Positions 34,065 to 46,800 of a stretch of 64,000 bases of DNA are shown in pieces. Position 1 is the first letter of the stretch, and each line of letters begins with the position of its first letter. The DNA comes from Carnegiea gigantea (Eukaryota > Streptophyta > Magnoliopsida > Caryophyllales > Cactaceae), in assembly GCA_029747015.1 (NCBI GenBank), contig JAKOGI010000523.1:467001-531000 (forward strand), written 5' to 3'. A program made the position numbers and the translations under genes. The notes beneath the pieces are model-generated. The model ran no database searches. It was not told the DNA's origin and worked only from the letters and a program-made list of their open reading frames with translations.

Positions 34065-34790
34065 TCAAGAGCAGCAGGAGGGAAATAGATTCAGAAGTAG
34101 AATCAGTAGCATTAGCAAGCAGACAATCAGCACCAGAGCATAAGTCATTAAATTCAAATGCACCATATTCAGGCTCATCACAATAAGAAAAGACTCATCC
34201 TTAGTAGTAAACATGTCATCAAAATCATCATCAAATATAGAATCTTTTACCCAGTTAAGAGTAGAAAACTCCATGTCATCAATACCAGAAAGTTATCTTT
34301 GTATATTAAATATATTCAATTCTAGGGTCATATTACCAAAAGATAATCTCATCATCTCATTTCTACAATTAATCAGGGCATTGGCAATGGCCAAGAAAGG
34401 ACACCCTTGAATCACAGGGACTTGTTTGGTGACATTAGCCACCTTCTCAGCCTCAATCGCAACAAAGTTCATAGGATAGATGAATTTACCGACTGTAATC
34501 AGAACATCATCAACTGCGCCCCTAGACAACCTAGTCGATCTATCCAGCTAACTGGATGACCATCTTGGTAGGTTTGAACTCATTTAACCCTAGCCTTTCG
34601 TACTCAATGAAGGGTATCAAATTCACACTGGCCCTTAAATTAAGTAAAGCCCTATGAATAAGTTAGTCCCCTATAACTATAGAAATAGTAGGGTAATTAG
34701 GGTCCTTATACTTCACTGGGATCTAGTGTAAAATAATGAAACTAGTGCCAGAGGCCAAGAAAGCCTTCCTAGGGACACTAGTAGCTCTTT
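34065..34790 (-). pseudogene. pro: Athila protease region
   Basis: A segment reading LLNLRASVNLIPF lies near 34605-34647. In intact relatives this is Leu-Leu-Asp-Leu-Gly-Ala-Ser, so both the catalytic Asp (to Asn, codon at 34639-34641) and the Gly are lost. The downstream open part (34293-34529) continues with DDVLITVGKFIYPMNFVAIE and QVPVIQGCPFLAIANALINC, the second half of the retropepsin fold. Protease would have processed Gag-Pol. Confidence 0.72.
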
Positions 34791-34805
34791 CGTGGTACAC
34801 AGATT

Positions 34806-36644
34806 CTATAAAAACCTAGCATACTGAGACATTTGCTGAATATCATCAAGTAATGGAATGTCAATTTTGACTTGAAAGAAGGTTTCTCTCATCTTATCAA
34901 CATGAGCTTGATCTTTGTTTTTCAGCCTATAGAAAAAAGGAGGTAAAGGCTTATGAACTCTCTCAGCAGAAGGAGGCAACGAAGAATCCTTAGGAAATGA
35001 AGAATCTACTAACTCAGTAGAATCTTTCTCCTTAGGCTCCTCTTTATCAAAAGGCACCTCAGAAGACAGAGCATTAGTAGAATCATTGGGGATACCATAA
35101 GTAGCATTTCCTGACTTACTGGATGAACCAGTTTCTGGAGAAGAAGAAAAATAACAACAACAATAATTTTGGAAGAAACTATGAGGATACTTGCAGGGTT
35201 CATTAGAATTTCCTACTTGATTGTCAATCTCTCGTCTAAATCTAAGAGATATAATTGCATTCACTTTCCTCATAGGCTCACTAGGGTTAAAACCAGAAGA
35301 AGATGAGGCATAACCCTCAGGGTTCACTTCAGGCTTACTCAGAAAAGTACCTGACTCCCTAGAAGATGATACTAATTGGAAAAACTGCTCACTCATCATT
35401 GTGATCATCGTCTCCATATTAACATTAATTATTATCTCCATATTATTTTTAATTCCCCTCTTAATCTTATGAATGTCATTATAACTAAGAGGAGGTCGAA
35501 CTTGAGTTACAGGAGGTGGAGGTCTAGGTGCATTGGGAACACCTGGAAAAATTAATCTCTGAAAAGTGTTGGTGAGAAGGGAGATGGGCTGGGAGTTGTT
35601 TTCAGGAAATACTCCAAGTTGGAAGTTAGGGACCGCAGCATTTTTAGTCCACTACTCCAAGAAAAACTAGGGTGATTTCTCCACCCTGGAATATTGCAAG
35701 GGAAAAAAGGGTCATTCTTAGGTCTTTGAAAGGTCATACTCGCTTATTTCTATCCAGTTGATAACTATGAGCAAAACAAGGACATGCACTCAATAAATGA
35801 TCTAAGGTCTGACAGTGAGAACAAGACAGCATAGAAGTTTGAAACACATCTGGGGAGTCTAGGGATACAACTCCTTCAACATATTCTCTATAGCTTTGAT
35901 CTTAGACTCTAGGTGGCTTATATCAGATACAAAATGCAACCCACCTCTAGCAAACTTAGAAATTATAATGTCATCTCTAGTGGTTCCCACTATATGGTCT
36001 TCTCAGTTAAGTCCTCTAAAAATTGCCAAATAGCAGTGGCACTCTAAGAAAGAAAGCCACCTTGACACATGGGCTCTAACATAGTTCTAGTTTGTTGGTT
36101 AAGTCCTTCATAAACAATTTGACACAAACACGCTTTGTCCAAACCATGATGGGGACACTAAGCCAACAAATTCTTAAACCTCTCCAAATATTTCAAAAAT
36201 GATTCCCTTTCTAATTGTACAAATTGAATAATTTCACTCCTTAGCTTAACAGTCTTGGCATTTGTAAAATATTTCTTTAGAATAATCTAACAAAATCATT
36301 CAAATAAGTAACAGAATTAGCAACCAAGCATATGTCCATCGTTTAATAGAATCTTTCAAAGCAAATGGAATTATTTTCATTCGCACAACATCAGCAGGAA
36401 TGTCAGGAAAATACATCATAAAACATACTTCTTCAGACTCCCTCAAAAACAAATATACATCCTCTAAGCCCATGAATTTAGGGAGCATTTGAGTATAATG
36501 AGGTGTCAACTCGAAGGTAACACTAGGTCGAAGGTCAAGTGGATTAAAATAAATGGCAAAGCAGTCATAGGAGGATAGAAAATATCGCTCAAAGATCTCC
36601 CTCTTATGCCATGTCTTGTAATCTGAGCTCAGGCTTAGGTTCAA
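34806..36644 (-). pseudogene. gag: Athila gag
   Basis: The start of the domain is in 36300-36644 (SVTFELTPHYTQMLPKFMGL, then SEEVCFMMYFPDIPADVVRM and KIIPFALKDSIKRWTYA). Short frames at 35900-36290 carry the rest of capsid. The C-terminal linker is the largest open frame in the element (34806-35441, 211 codons), Ser/Pro/Glu-rich with MRKVNAIISLRFRREIDNQV and a KPLPPFFYRLKNKDQAHVDK segment that precedes protease in this lineage. A CCHC knuckle is not recognisable. Gag forms the particle. Confidence 0.8.
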
Positions 36645-36699
36645 GTTAGGGCTCCGGGTGGCTCACTCCTAACAAGTCTAGTGCTCTCAGCGCCTCTAA

Positions 36700-37485
36700 C
36701 CAACTGGTCATGTAAATCCTACACCTTCACAAAAGTATTTTTGGTCCTTTTCTTTTTTCTTATTTTTTCCAAATTTTGATTTTTTTGATTTTTTTGGATT
36801 TTTGATTTTTGCAACCAAAACAAAAGTAGAAAATAAACTAATCCTTAAAAAAAAAAAGAAAACACAAATAAACTACAAGAAAATAGAAAATAATCTAAAA
36901 CCTAAACAAGCAAAATCCAAAAATAAAATTAAACTAGAAAATCAAACTCCCAAAATCAAAACACTATACAAAGAAAATTCAGCAAAATCACAAGGAACAT
37001 GAATATATTTAAAATTTTTAACAATTCATAACAGAAAATTATTTCTTAAAAACACAGAAAATTCCAGAATGTACTAAAAATTGCAAAAAAATTCACCTAA
37101 ACTCTAAAAATCATAGAGAATCTACTAAAAATATCAAAGGAGAAAAATTCACACCAAAACTACTCCAAACAATTCAAACAGAAATCAATAATCTATAAAA
37201 ACCTATTTTTCTGAAACCTGCACTAGTTCACAACACAGTCTAATCTAATTTTTTTATTAGTAGCCAATAATCAGTAAAAACCAAAATTAACCTGAACAAA
37301 ATTAAAAAAATAAAAAAAGTAACTCTAATTAAAAAAATCAAGAACAAAAGAAATCGAAACTAATCTAAAACTGCTAAAACTAAATAAGCACACACTAAAA
37401 ATCAAATTTTAAAAAGTACGAAAACAAATGCAATTGCCTCAAATGACTCAACTACTACTCAACACAACCTAATTTCACAAAATCC
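36700..37485. other. A-rich leader of the Athila-like element
   Basis: Between primer site and gag, the plus strand is very A-rich (T-rich on the element strand), with runs near 36740-36800 and 36847-36860. The open frame 36802-37002 is a Lys/Asn-rich translation of this bias, not a gene. Confidence 0.5.
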
Positions 37486-37505
37486 AAATAGTGCCAAAAA
37501 CTTAT
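37486..37505 (-). other. Primer binding site region of the Athila-like element
   Basis: On the element strand, the LTR end is followed by ATAAGTTTTTGGCACTATTT. The TTTTTGGC start is typical of Athila/Tat primer sites. The remainder has mutated. Confidence 0.6.
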
Positions 37506-38964
37506 TGTAAAATCCGCAAGCATACAATTTATCGTCATAGCAATTACGGGTATCATCTTCAAGGATGAATATAAAATTAGGTCGCTGTAAACCCAAATGT
37601 GATAAAATTGAATTAAATTGTCCAGGTTCAATGAATTAGTAACCAATCATTCCACAATGCTAAACTGGAAGATCGACATCAGGATGAAGCTTAAACCAAC
37701 TCATCACCAATAACCTTCAATTTGAGGAAATTAAGTAAAACTAACTTGGACTAAACAAGGGTCAATATGGCTAAACAAGCATGAGGGAAGTGTAGTGAAC
37801 AAACAAACTAAGGAAAGCAAAATATTGTACCTAAATAATAATGAAGAGTTTGGTAAGATCTTTGAACAATCTAAACCTAATGAAAACAACTAGCAAAGGA
37901 AGAACAGAACCATGATCGAGAGCAAAAGCAGATTGGCTAAGATTGAATTCCACTGGGAAAATGAATGCAAAACAAAAGTGCAGGGAATTAGAACCCAACA
38001 ACATTCAATCGCCAAAGTTCAACACTAATTCTAATCAAACCAACAAACCAAAACTCAAATTACACCAATTTGTGAGACTAAAATCTAGTCCTAAATCTGA
38101 AAACTAGGAAAACGAAACAAAATAAAACAAGATGAAGAGATTGAACTTGAACTCTCTATCCAATGCCTCCACTCTGTCCTCCTTTTATCCTAGAAAACTC
38201 CGCCTTCACTGCCCTTCAATGACCCTTCCAAATCCCTTGTAATTGATCGAGTTCATTACTCCCTTCAATAATGTCACATTATTTGGCCCCAACTTGATGG
38301 TAGAGAGAGATTATAAAGGCGAGGATAACCGCTGAAAGTTACGAGTTTTGACAAACTGGCGAAGAAGAATAACCGTTTCTGGCTACAGAAAGAGAGAGAA
38401 GAGGAAAAGAGGGGGGGAAGCCAAATTCGAATCAGGTGCTAAGCACATGTTCTTTAAGTAAATAGGGAAGGGAAAATTCTGGCATGCTTAGCAGTGGGCT
38501 TGGCATGAAGTCTATGTGCCAGGTCTGCGAGAACTGAGAAATTATGCCACTGGAATGAGAAATAGGCCCGCAACGATGGGAAGGGGAAAAGAGGTGAACT
38601 GGGCTACACGTGGAAAATGAAAGTACAAGCCCAAAGAGGAGAGAGAAAGTTGAGAGAAGATGAGCACTGAAGGGGAAGTCTGGAAGATCACACATCATGC
38701 ACGTGAGAGGAGCTAGACCGGGGTTTTCTGGGCTACAGTTGGGCTTTGACTGGGAGTGAGTTGGCAAATGGGCTGCTGCTTCTTAACTTGACCCAAACAC
38801 TTGGTTTCAACTTCTTTTTTTTCCAAACTTATTCATTCTTCACGTTTCTCAAATTTCCACCAAAAAAACATATTAAAATCCTAATTTAATAATTTATTTT
38901 GAGCAAATATTAGATAATAATAGGGTATAAGATGGAATAATTTTAGGTTGAACAGTATATAGAA
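37506..38964 (-). repeat. 5' LTR of the Athila-like element
   Basis: Starts TGTAAAATCCGC on the plus strand and is collinear with the LTR at 28030-29491 almost to its end. The last dozen bases (after 38952) no longer match the CCCTACA end of the partner, so the outer terminus is mutated or trimmed. Confidence 0.82.
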
Positions 38965-38999
38965 CCAATGGAGATAGTGGAGACGGTTGATTTCGAGCA

Positions 39000-40440
39000 A
39001 AACATGGTAGTACTACCACTGAAACCATAGATGGTGGACTTCTTACTCTATCTACTTTAAACCTTATAATATAACTTCTTTGCCTCTTCTGTCTCGTCTA
39101 CAAAACTGAGCTCAACTATAAGTGCCTCATATTTTTACCATGCTTAAGTAAATGAAGAAACAAATGTATATCTGTCAATTATTATATGGACATATTCAAA
39201 ATCAAGAACAACGAATATAGCTATAAACTCATAACATCATACTTTCATAATCAACATCAAAGAACTCATCCATTAAACAATTACTCCATAAAATCTTCCT
39301 TACATCAAGTAATAGATATACTCGCATCAGAAAAAGAAAAATGAAGGTATTGATATGTACCCATGAAGTTTTGGACTTATCATCCACAAAGACCTTTCCA
39401 TATTTAGCATATTCCTTTATATTACTCCTTGCAAACAACGTATGGGGGATAGAAGTCTTCCCTTCCTTCATTTAATTTTCTAGATACCTCATGTCCAAGA
39501 GCTATACATTTTTTTATCTTTCTTTGTCATTGTTTAGGTTTTTCTTGGTAATCAAATTTTAACTTTGATAAATTCATTTTTAATTTCCTTACATAACTTT
39601 TTGCACATAGCACCTAGTGTTTCCATTTTTCTCAATACATTCTTACCTTCCTCCTCTACTGAGTCATACTAGTCAGCTATAACTTCAGAAAAGCAATGGT
39701 CAATATAGTTTAGGAAATTCTTAACAATGCATGTGGTATTTAAAATTAGAACATTGTTCATACCTCAGTTCCAATGTTTGAAGATTTCTTCTCTATTATG
39801 AGCTCCATTGATGTTTAGGATATAGCCCATTTGGCCAATTGGAATAAACTAATTTCTCCAGAGGATGGGGTTTTCTTTGTGATGAATCTAAAGGAAATGT
39901 TGATTATTTGTCCTATCGATTAAGGTGTCATAAAAAGGGTGTTTCTTCTATGGGATTCATCAAACTGTTCAGATTTTGGAATCACATTGTTAATTAAGTT
40001 GGATTTAAATTCGTTAATATTGAAAATTCTTCTCCAATTTCATTGATTTTACTTTTTGCCATCATTTTTTCATATTTTTTAGCTAGTTTTCTCCTAACTT
40101 CTTCTAATGGATAGCATCTAAACCATCTATTGTAATTAGGTTCGTTTGTTATTATATTTCTTCTTCTAACTTGGCATTATGTGTTTTTTCATTATTATCA
40201 CTCAATACTTATTATTTATCTATTATTTCATTCATAATCTTGTTTAACTCCTTTGAAATTTGGTCCTTATCAAACATATATAGTTGTGGCTCTGCTAGAT
40301 TGTACTGCTTATACTTCATCCTCTTTTGGTTCTTCCTTTACTTCTCTTTATCCTATAACTTGTCAGGTGAATTTTCGATTTCTTTTTTGAGTTTCATCTC
40401 TTGCAAAAGAAATAGATTTTTCATATTTTGTTTTTAAAAA
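39000..40440 (-). pseudogene. Pararetrovirus-like capsid-region remnant (probable)
   Basis: Minus-strand frames here are lysine- and asparagine-rich and broken by many stops. The longest, 39229-39471 (80 codons), contains KYGKVFVDDKSKTSWVHINT. The region from about 40440 down to 39480 reads as consecutive short frames of charged helical sequence. The overall order and composition resemble the capsid part of an endogenous pararetrovirus polyprotein, and the same strand bias is seen in the remnant at 4.9-6.8 kb. No zinc knuckle or polymerase motif is visible to confirm this. It is dead, and another retroelement origin is possible. Confidence 0.35.
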
Positions 40441-41890
40441 GGATATTCATTTTTAGGGTCTAAAAAATATTACCTAACTCGAACTTACCACTACATCTAA
40501 CTTCATTAATTAAAGAAATATGGATTAATGATAGTTGTTTCCTTGACTCGTTAACTTCGATCTTTTAATGATTACTAGTTTCACTTTTAATTCTAAAAAT
40601 ATATCACGGGTACAGTTTAATGGGTTGCTAATAACATGCATATGTACACAATATGTAAATGATTGATGTTGGACAAGCAAATGAAAATTCAAGTATTAAA
40701 TGCAAATAACTTAATTACCTTTTTTTCTGTCATGTGCCTCTAATAGTAGTTAAAATAGACCTTCTAGTAATACTGAAACAAGTTACACCACATGCAAAAA
40801 ATATGAATTTTCGAAAGTAAGTTTTTAAGAATTTGGGTACTGTATGCAAATATAAAAAGTTGTGGGTATTTCGCATGAGTGGGAGAATTGGATGTGCCAA
40901 ATAGGTGACGTAAATTTTTGAGGGTTCTGTCTATTACTTACAACGAATATCTAAGTATTTTATAATTTATTTTCAAAAAAGAACGCCTTTTTATAGATTC
41001 ACAATACCTTGAGATCTTTTGAGTATTTAATTCCTTTCTGAAGTCAAAGTCTAAACACATAAAACAAACTATAAACACATCAGTAATATAGGATAAGTTT
41101 TTTTTGGGGTTTTGCCATTATTATGTGTCCATTATGTCTTAATTTTTTTCAAAAAATCACACATCTGCATGTTGATGTTGTGTCATATCTGTATCATGTA
41201 TAAATATTTGTGCTTCTAAGGTCAAGAAGCTTTGAAAAATTTCTCACATTTGGAATGCAAATATGTGAAGTTAGCTTTAGGGTTTGTTTCTTCTTTGTTT
41301 GACTGTCACTTCACAAATAGAGCACAGGATGGTCATCTGCTTGAATTTTAAATGCACGATTGCACTTCGGACATAATATTTGAAATATTTGAAATTGAAA
41401 TCTTCGCTCTTTATTTTTTTTCCTTTTTTTGACCTTAAAGAATTCACATTAAATTATTTTTTGGTTTCTTATTGGCACTGCCATATTCAAATCTTCCAAA
41501 AGTTGAATTCAAACCTCCCTGCCCCAAGGATGCTTTTCAATGTGAGTAAGTTATCAATAAAGATTATAAAGTGTTACTCATTTGGGGAAAAGAAAAACTA
41601 ATTAATTGATAAGAAACTGTGGTTAGAAAATTTCCCTAGCCCTAGCCCTAGCCCAAGGAAGAGTGATCTGCTTCAACTTTGTAATCCCTAGTGCCAAAAT
41701 GTCGGTTTTGACCTAGTTCCAGAAATAACATTTAGTTCTAAGTTCTCTGTTATTCTTGCTAATGATTATTGAAGTGAACTTCTTGTAATAAGGACTAAGT
41801 TTCTCAAAACATATCATTTGAAAAAATCCATAAATATACGCTACCGCACACAATACCACAAATTTTGATTGTGTCTGCCCTTTTACTTTA
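40441..41890. other. Unassigned AT-rich DNA
   Basis: About 1.45 kb without a convincing gene. Only T-run-derived open frames occur. A short CTAGCC repeat lies at 41636-41655 next to the copia LTR-like segment. Confidence 0.35.
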
Positions 41891-41891
41891 C

Positions 41892-44040
41892 TGCCATCAG
41901 TGTTCGAAGTAATGGGAAAAGCTGGCTCCCTTTTTTTATACCCACACTGTCCCACATAGGAGGATTAGAAGCCTGTTGTGGGGTTTTTGTTACTCCATTT
42001 TCCTTAGACTTGTTGTATTCCTTTGGGTTTAGTTTTATTAGTGTTATGGGGTGAGAGTTAGACGCCACACACACGCACGCACCGCCCGGCCCGCCTGGGC
42101 CCGCATGGTGCAGCTGTGGCCATGGGCTTGTCTGCTAATTTTTAAGGAAAATTCTTTTATTTTTTGCCCGTTGGCTGCATAACAGTCAATAATTGTTTAC
42201 AGATTTCTCTCCAGTTTTTCCTCCAGTAACAGCTAGTGCCTAGTCAGTCAATGCCTGATTTCCATCCACTAAATCTCCACAGTTTTCGTATTTCCCTCAT
42301 CCAAAAGTTATTTTTTTGTATAAATACTAAGCTCATCTGCTGCTGCTTCAATATAAGAATAAGGGGTTTAGTATTTCCCAAACTGAATATGCCAAAATCA
42401 TGGGAAGTGTGATGTTTCTTATGAGTTGTACTCGATCTTACATTGCTTATTCTGTTGGTAGGTTTAGTCGTTATACACATAACCCTAGTAAAGAGCATTG
42501 GGATGCATTGTTTCAATTACTCAAGTACCCGAGGTACTATGGATTGGTGTTTGCATTTTAACAAGTTTTCTTCTGTGTTAGAAGGGTTTTGTGATGCAAA
42601 TTGACTTTCTAATAATGATGAAGTTAGTTCTACTAGTGGTTATATATTTACTTTATGTGGAGGAACCTATTTTGTAGAAGTCTGCCAAGCAGACTTGTAT
42701 AGGCCATTGTACTATGGAAGTTGAATTCATTCCTCTTAAGTTGACAGGTCAAGAAGCGGAATAACTGGAAAATTTATTAGTAGATATGCCACTGTGGGGG
42801 AGACAACCTACAACTACCTCCCTTCACTGTCACTCGTAAGCAGCAACTAGACTTCCATGCAACAATGTCTATAATAGGAAGAAGAGACACATTCACATTA
42901 GACATAGTGCTATGAAACATATGCTAAAACATGGTGTCATTTCCTTGGAATATTTGAGATCTGAGAGAAATTTTGCAGATCCACTAACTACCGACTTAAC
43001 CAGGTGAATAGTTCTTAAGAAGTCCAGGGGGATGGGACTGAAATGCATGGATTGAGGTAATATGGTGGATACCCACTTGTGGTCAAACGAAGCCACATTG
43101 GTCTCAATGTGCACTATATATCCATTCATATGGCATACAGTAGTGCTTTTGAAAGGTTGAACTCTTATGCTCTTAATAGATCTATAGCCCATTGGGGTGG
43201 TGCTATTGAGGTGCACTTGATGGATTCACTGCTTAATATGTGTGAGGTTTAGCAAAATTCTACTCTTAATAATTCCATATCTATGATTATGGTAATCCAT
43301 ATTGAGATGAACTCAATGAAATTTCCTGTGTAAGTGTGAAGGTGTGCCCGCCTTTTATGAGAGGCTATGAGCTGTCTTTCTTGAGCACTTGTGATACACA
43401 AGCTGTGCGCATGGCCTTAAAAAGCGCCAGTTGTTATCGCATAACATGTAGTGACTATATGTTGTGGGGCTCTCAATTAGGATCTATCAAGTTCAAGATT
43501 CATTCACTCCATAAACTCGATTATGTATCAATTCAATCAAAAGATATTGATGCTTAAGTATCTAACCCCTCATTTGCCAAATTGTTTCTTCGCTAGTATG
43601 CATGCCATTAGTAAGGGATTATTGAAAATAATGACAAAAGCTAGCTCCCTTTTCTCATACCCGCACTTATGCCATTAGTGAGGATTAGAAGCCTCTTGTG
43701 GGGTTTTTATCACTCCCTTTTCCTTAGACTTGTTGAATTTTTTTGGGGCTTGGTTTTGTTAGTGTTGCGGGGATAAGGGTTAGCCACCACACACGAGGGC
43801 GTGCGCCCTACCCAGCCCAGGCCAGCACGACCGGGATCGTGGTCCGTGGTATATGGATTGTGGGCCTTGTCTGCTAATTTTTGGAAGAAAATTCTTTTAT
43901 TTTTTTTCCATTGGTCGCGTAATAGTCAACGATTGCTAGCAGATTTCTCTCCATTTTTAACTTTTCTGCTACTACAGCAGACACCAAAACATTCTTCCTC
44001 TCCTCTCCTCTTCCTCTGCTGCCTATTCTTTCTACTGCTC
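41892..44040 (+). mobile_element. Internally deleted Ty1/copia retrotransposon
   Basis: LTR-like direct repeats at about 41892-42225 and 43603-43960 flank a remnant of copia pol. Shared blocks include AAAGCTGGCTCCCTTTT-like (41918-41934), 'ggattagaagcctgttgtgggg' (41961-41982), 'ccttagacttgtt' and a GC-rich patch (42075-42110; 43795-43835). Only the last part of pol survives, so gag, protease, integrase and most of reverse transcriptase have been deleted. The 3' ends of the LTRs are too diverged to place. Confidence 0.7.
42385..43060 (+). pseudogene. pol: Copia reverse transcriptase C-terminus and RNase H remnant
   Basis: Starting at about 42388, the frame reads YAKIMGSVMFLMSCTRSYIA then YSVGRFSRYTHNPSKEHWDA, the end of Ty1/copia reverse transcriptase. 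RNase H follows with DEVSSTSGYIFTLCGG (about 42619-42666), then frameshifted segments around 42670-42790 and finally RHIHIRHSAMKHMLKHGVIS and RNFADPLTT (about 42885-43000). Several stops and frameshifts make it dead. The upstream three quarters of pol are absent: the LTR-like segment ends only about 150 bp before the reverse transcriptase end. Confidence 0.8.
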
Positions 44041-44044
44041 TAGG

Positions 44045-46280
44045 CAATTGCAGTCTTATGTATTCTCAGTTTCTAACCGCGAGTACATGAGTTCAAAGGC
44101 TAGCTATGTAAACCCTGGGGAGTGAACGATTACTTCAATTTACACCCAGGTCAAGCTGAAATAACTTTCAAGGCAATGGTACTCCACAACACAACTCTTC
44201 CTCTCATTTCCCTACCATTAATTTTGATATACTCTTCTTACAATCAATACATCACATGAACTATCAAGATAGGTAAGAAAGAATAACGATTATGCAAATA
44301 CAAACCAACAACTTGATGACCATTATTCACCCCCACCCCCTTCAAAAAAGGCATTAACTTATCACTCAAGCTATTTGCTTAAAAGTGATTATCGAGTAAT
44401 TACTAAAGTTTCTAGAAATTACTATCAAAAATTTGTATGTAAATCCTAAGCATGTTGATTTTTAGTGTTCTAACATATCTCTAAATACAAAAAATAAACC
44501 CATAATAACTCTTTCAAAAAAAAAAATTAAGTCATTTACATAGACCAGATTGTCATTGCAACAAAACTTCTAATAGGTGTAAGAAAGGACACAGATTGAA
44601 GTACAAGTAGACATAACAAATCTGAAGTGAAACTCGAAAACCCAAACCCAACAACTCATACCTATACATCACTAGACAACAAAAATAGACCAGAAAGTGG
44701 ACTAGAACCCAAATTAATCTGCATCGAATCAAAAATAATTGGAAATCTACTGCATGGTTGCTTCTTTTTTGTAAGACAAGCTTGTTGGACTAAATATCAA
44801 TTAACCTGAAGCCCACCCATACTGAAAATCACCTGACCTAATGGAAAAATGACATTGGTTGGAAACATGGACCAATCTATGACCATCTGTAACATGATCC
44901 GCACCAGAGTTGAACGACCCATTTGTCAGGTCTCAGTACAAGAGTTAATAAATTTATTAAAATACAACTTTACCTAACTTTTCATGGTAAATATTGTATG
45001 AGACTGCCTCACTTGACACTTATTAGGACACGTACACTTCTATAGTAGCCTTTACTGAGTATAAGAATCTTTGGTATTTATTTAGAAGTCATCTTAATAC
45101 AATAAATTATTAATCACTTAGCATTGAGAAGTTATTTTAATATAAATTATTAGATGTATTAAAAACTTTAAAAGTGGCCTTTACAAAAGTCAACCTCCCT
45201 AATTCGCCGTAACTTTTATTAAGGGCTCTCGCAAAGAATTTGTCGACCGGTACTAATAATTATCTTTTACATTATAGCTTATGTCGGCTAATCAAACAAA
45301 CTTTGTCTCTTGCCATAAAAATGATTGTACAGATGTGTCTCGATCAATCGTTTCATCTCGCCACGGAGCCCTTGGTGTGCCGTCCATTTTCACCTTATGC
45401 TAGTCATTGAGCAATCTCGGCCTTATCTAAATTAATGGCGGCTTTTACTTATCATGTTTCGCGGTTCGATCAAGCAAAACCTGACTTGATTTGAAAATCC
45501 AATTTGAATGATCCAAAAATTTTAGATTTTGACCACAGAATTTTGACGCTAAATCAGAAATTTGTGAACCCGAAAAATCTGAAAAATTCGGCACGGGTCG
45601 GGTATGATTTGACCGTTGGGTCAACATATTTCGTTTTTGACCAGCTGTTCATCAATGCTTGGGATGGTGGGGGTATTTAATAGAAGAATTAAAGATCTTC
45701 TTCTTCAAGTAACTACTGAAAGTTATGTTTAATTTGGTTGTGGACCCTTCCCCGTGAGTAATTGCGGTATAGTAATGGCGGATGACGGAATTCAATTTGG
45801 AGCATTGTTTTGGTGATGAGAGTTGTCGATGCTATTACAGGATAGTGGTTTATGGTGGATTAGCAAGATTTAGAATTTTTATTTGTTTTTTTTTAGTTTT
45901 CGTCTTCCGTATCTCTCAGCTTTTTTTCTGTTTTCACGGATGCATGATTAGAAGCTGATGGTAAAATGCCCCCTTTTGTGGGTCTTGCTATATTGGCCTC
46001 CCTCTGTGGATGGTTCTGAGAGTTGGATAGAAGCATTGCAATATCAGTTGCAATTGTTTACTGGGAAAATTACCAACAGGTGTTCGGTATTTTTTCAATT
46101 ACTCAAAGATGGACTTTTCATAATGGGCTTGTTTCTTGGTTGCCTCATGTCAAGATGGAAAAGCAGGAAGATTAACATGCCTAATTTACCACCTCACTGT
46201 CCCTCTCCTTCCCAACGAGCCCATTCTCCCTCTGTGTGCAAGTCCCTTCAGTCCTCCGCCGTAATACTCCTCCCTATGCA
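44045..46280. other. Unassigned DNA
   Basis: About 2.2 kb without a supportable gene. A GC-richer patch at 45340-45640 contains a CGGGT-rich segment (45592-45604) of the kind seen in hAT-related repeats, but no ends were found. Open frames 44627-44809 and 45958-46308 show no family features. Confidence 0.35.
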
Positions 46281-46284
46281 CCCT

Positions 46285-46391
46285 TTATTAAGAGAAGTTA
46301 TATTGTAAACAAAATATTATAATATATTGTAATTAGATTTTATTTACAATATATTACAATATTTTGCTTACAATATAACTTCCCTTAATAA
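46285..46391. mobile_element. Near-perfect foldback (MITE-like palindrome)
   Basis: The left arm TTATTAAGAGAAGTTATATT pairs with the right arm ending TATAACTTCCCTTAATAA. The arms are about 48 bp with roughly three mismatches around a short AT loop near 46335-46343. A third, right-arm-like copy lies at 46801-46832. The shape fits a MITE or the ends of a foldback element. No target duplication was identified. Confidence 0.65.
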
Positions 46392-46800
46392 TTAGGGGTC
46401 GCAATGCAGTTAGTTTTTGTGTCGTTCTAGCATGGAAAATTACATTAGTAGGGTCCCTCATGTTATCACAATTTTTAAAGTCCAAAGAACCTTGGAAGAA
46501 CATGCTACAGATATTGTACTGCAATAGCAACAAATCGCATCAAAGATAGACAGGCGGCTGTTTATCAGAGCACAACCAGCTATACATTTCCTCCAAAATG
46601 GCAACAAGAGTGTATATGTCACATTTATTGGGTTATACCTTGGACACGCAAGTCCGCTCCTTTCGTTGATGAATAAGAGCTTTCCCCTCTTGCGCTTACA
46701 AGCACAAGACAGCATCGAGATGTCATGGGTGGAATCAAACCTATTTTGGAATGACATCGCGAGGTACACCCCTCTCGAGGTGTTGTTGAAACGGACACCC

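Larger units (their letters stand above)
28030..38964 (-). mobile_element. Athila/Tat-like Ty3/gypsy retrotransposon, full length but dead
   Basis: LTRs of about 1.46 kb lie at 28030-29491 and 37506-38964. On the minus strand between them come a primer site, gag, protease, reverse transcriptase, RNase H and integrase, in Ty3/gypsy order. The primer site (TTTTTGGC type), the gag LPKF.GLED segment and the integrase WDIDFMGPF / SKWVE wording resemble plant Athila/Tat elements. Key residues are lost: the second catalytic Asp of reverse transcriptase and the protease Asp. No 5-bp target duplication is evident. A hand count gives about 20 differences in the first 139 aligned LTR positions. Confidence 0.82.
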
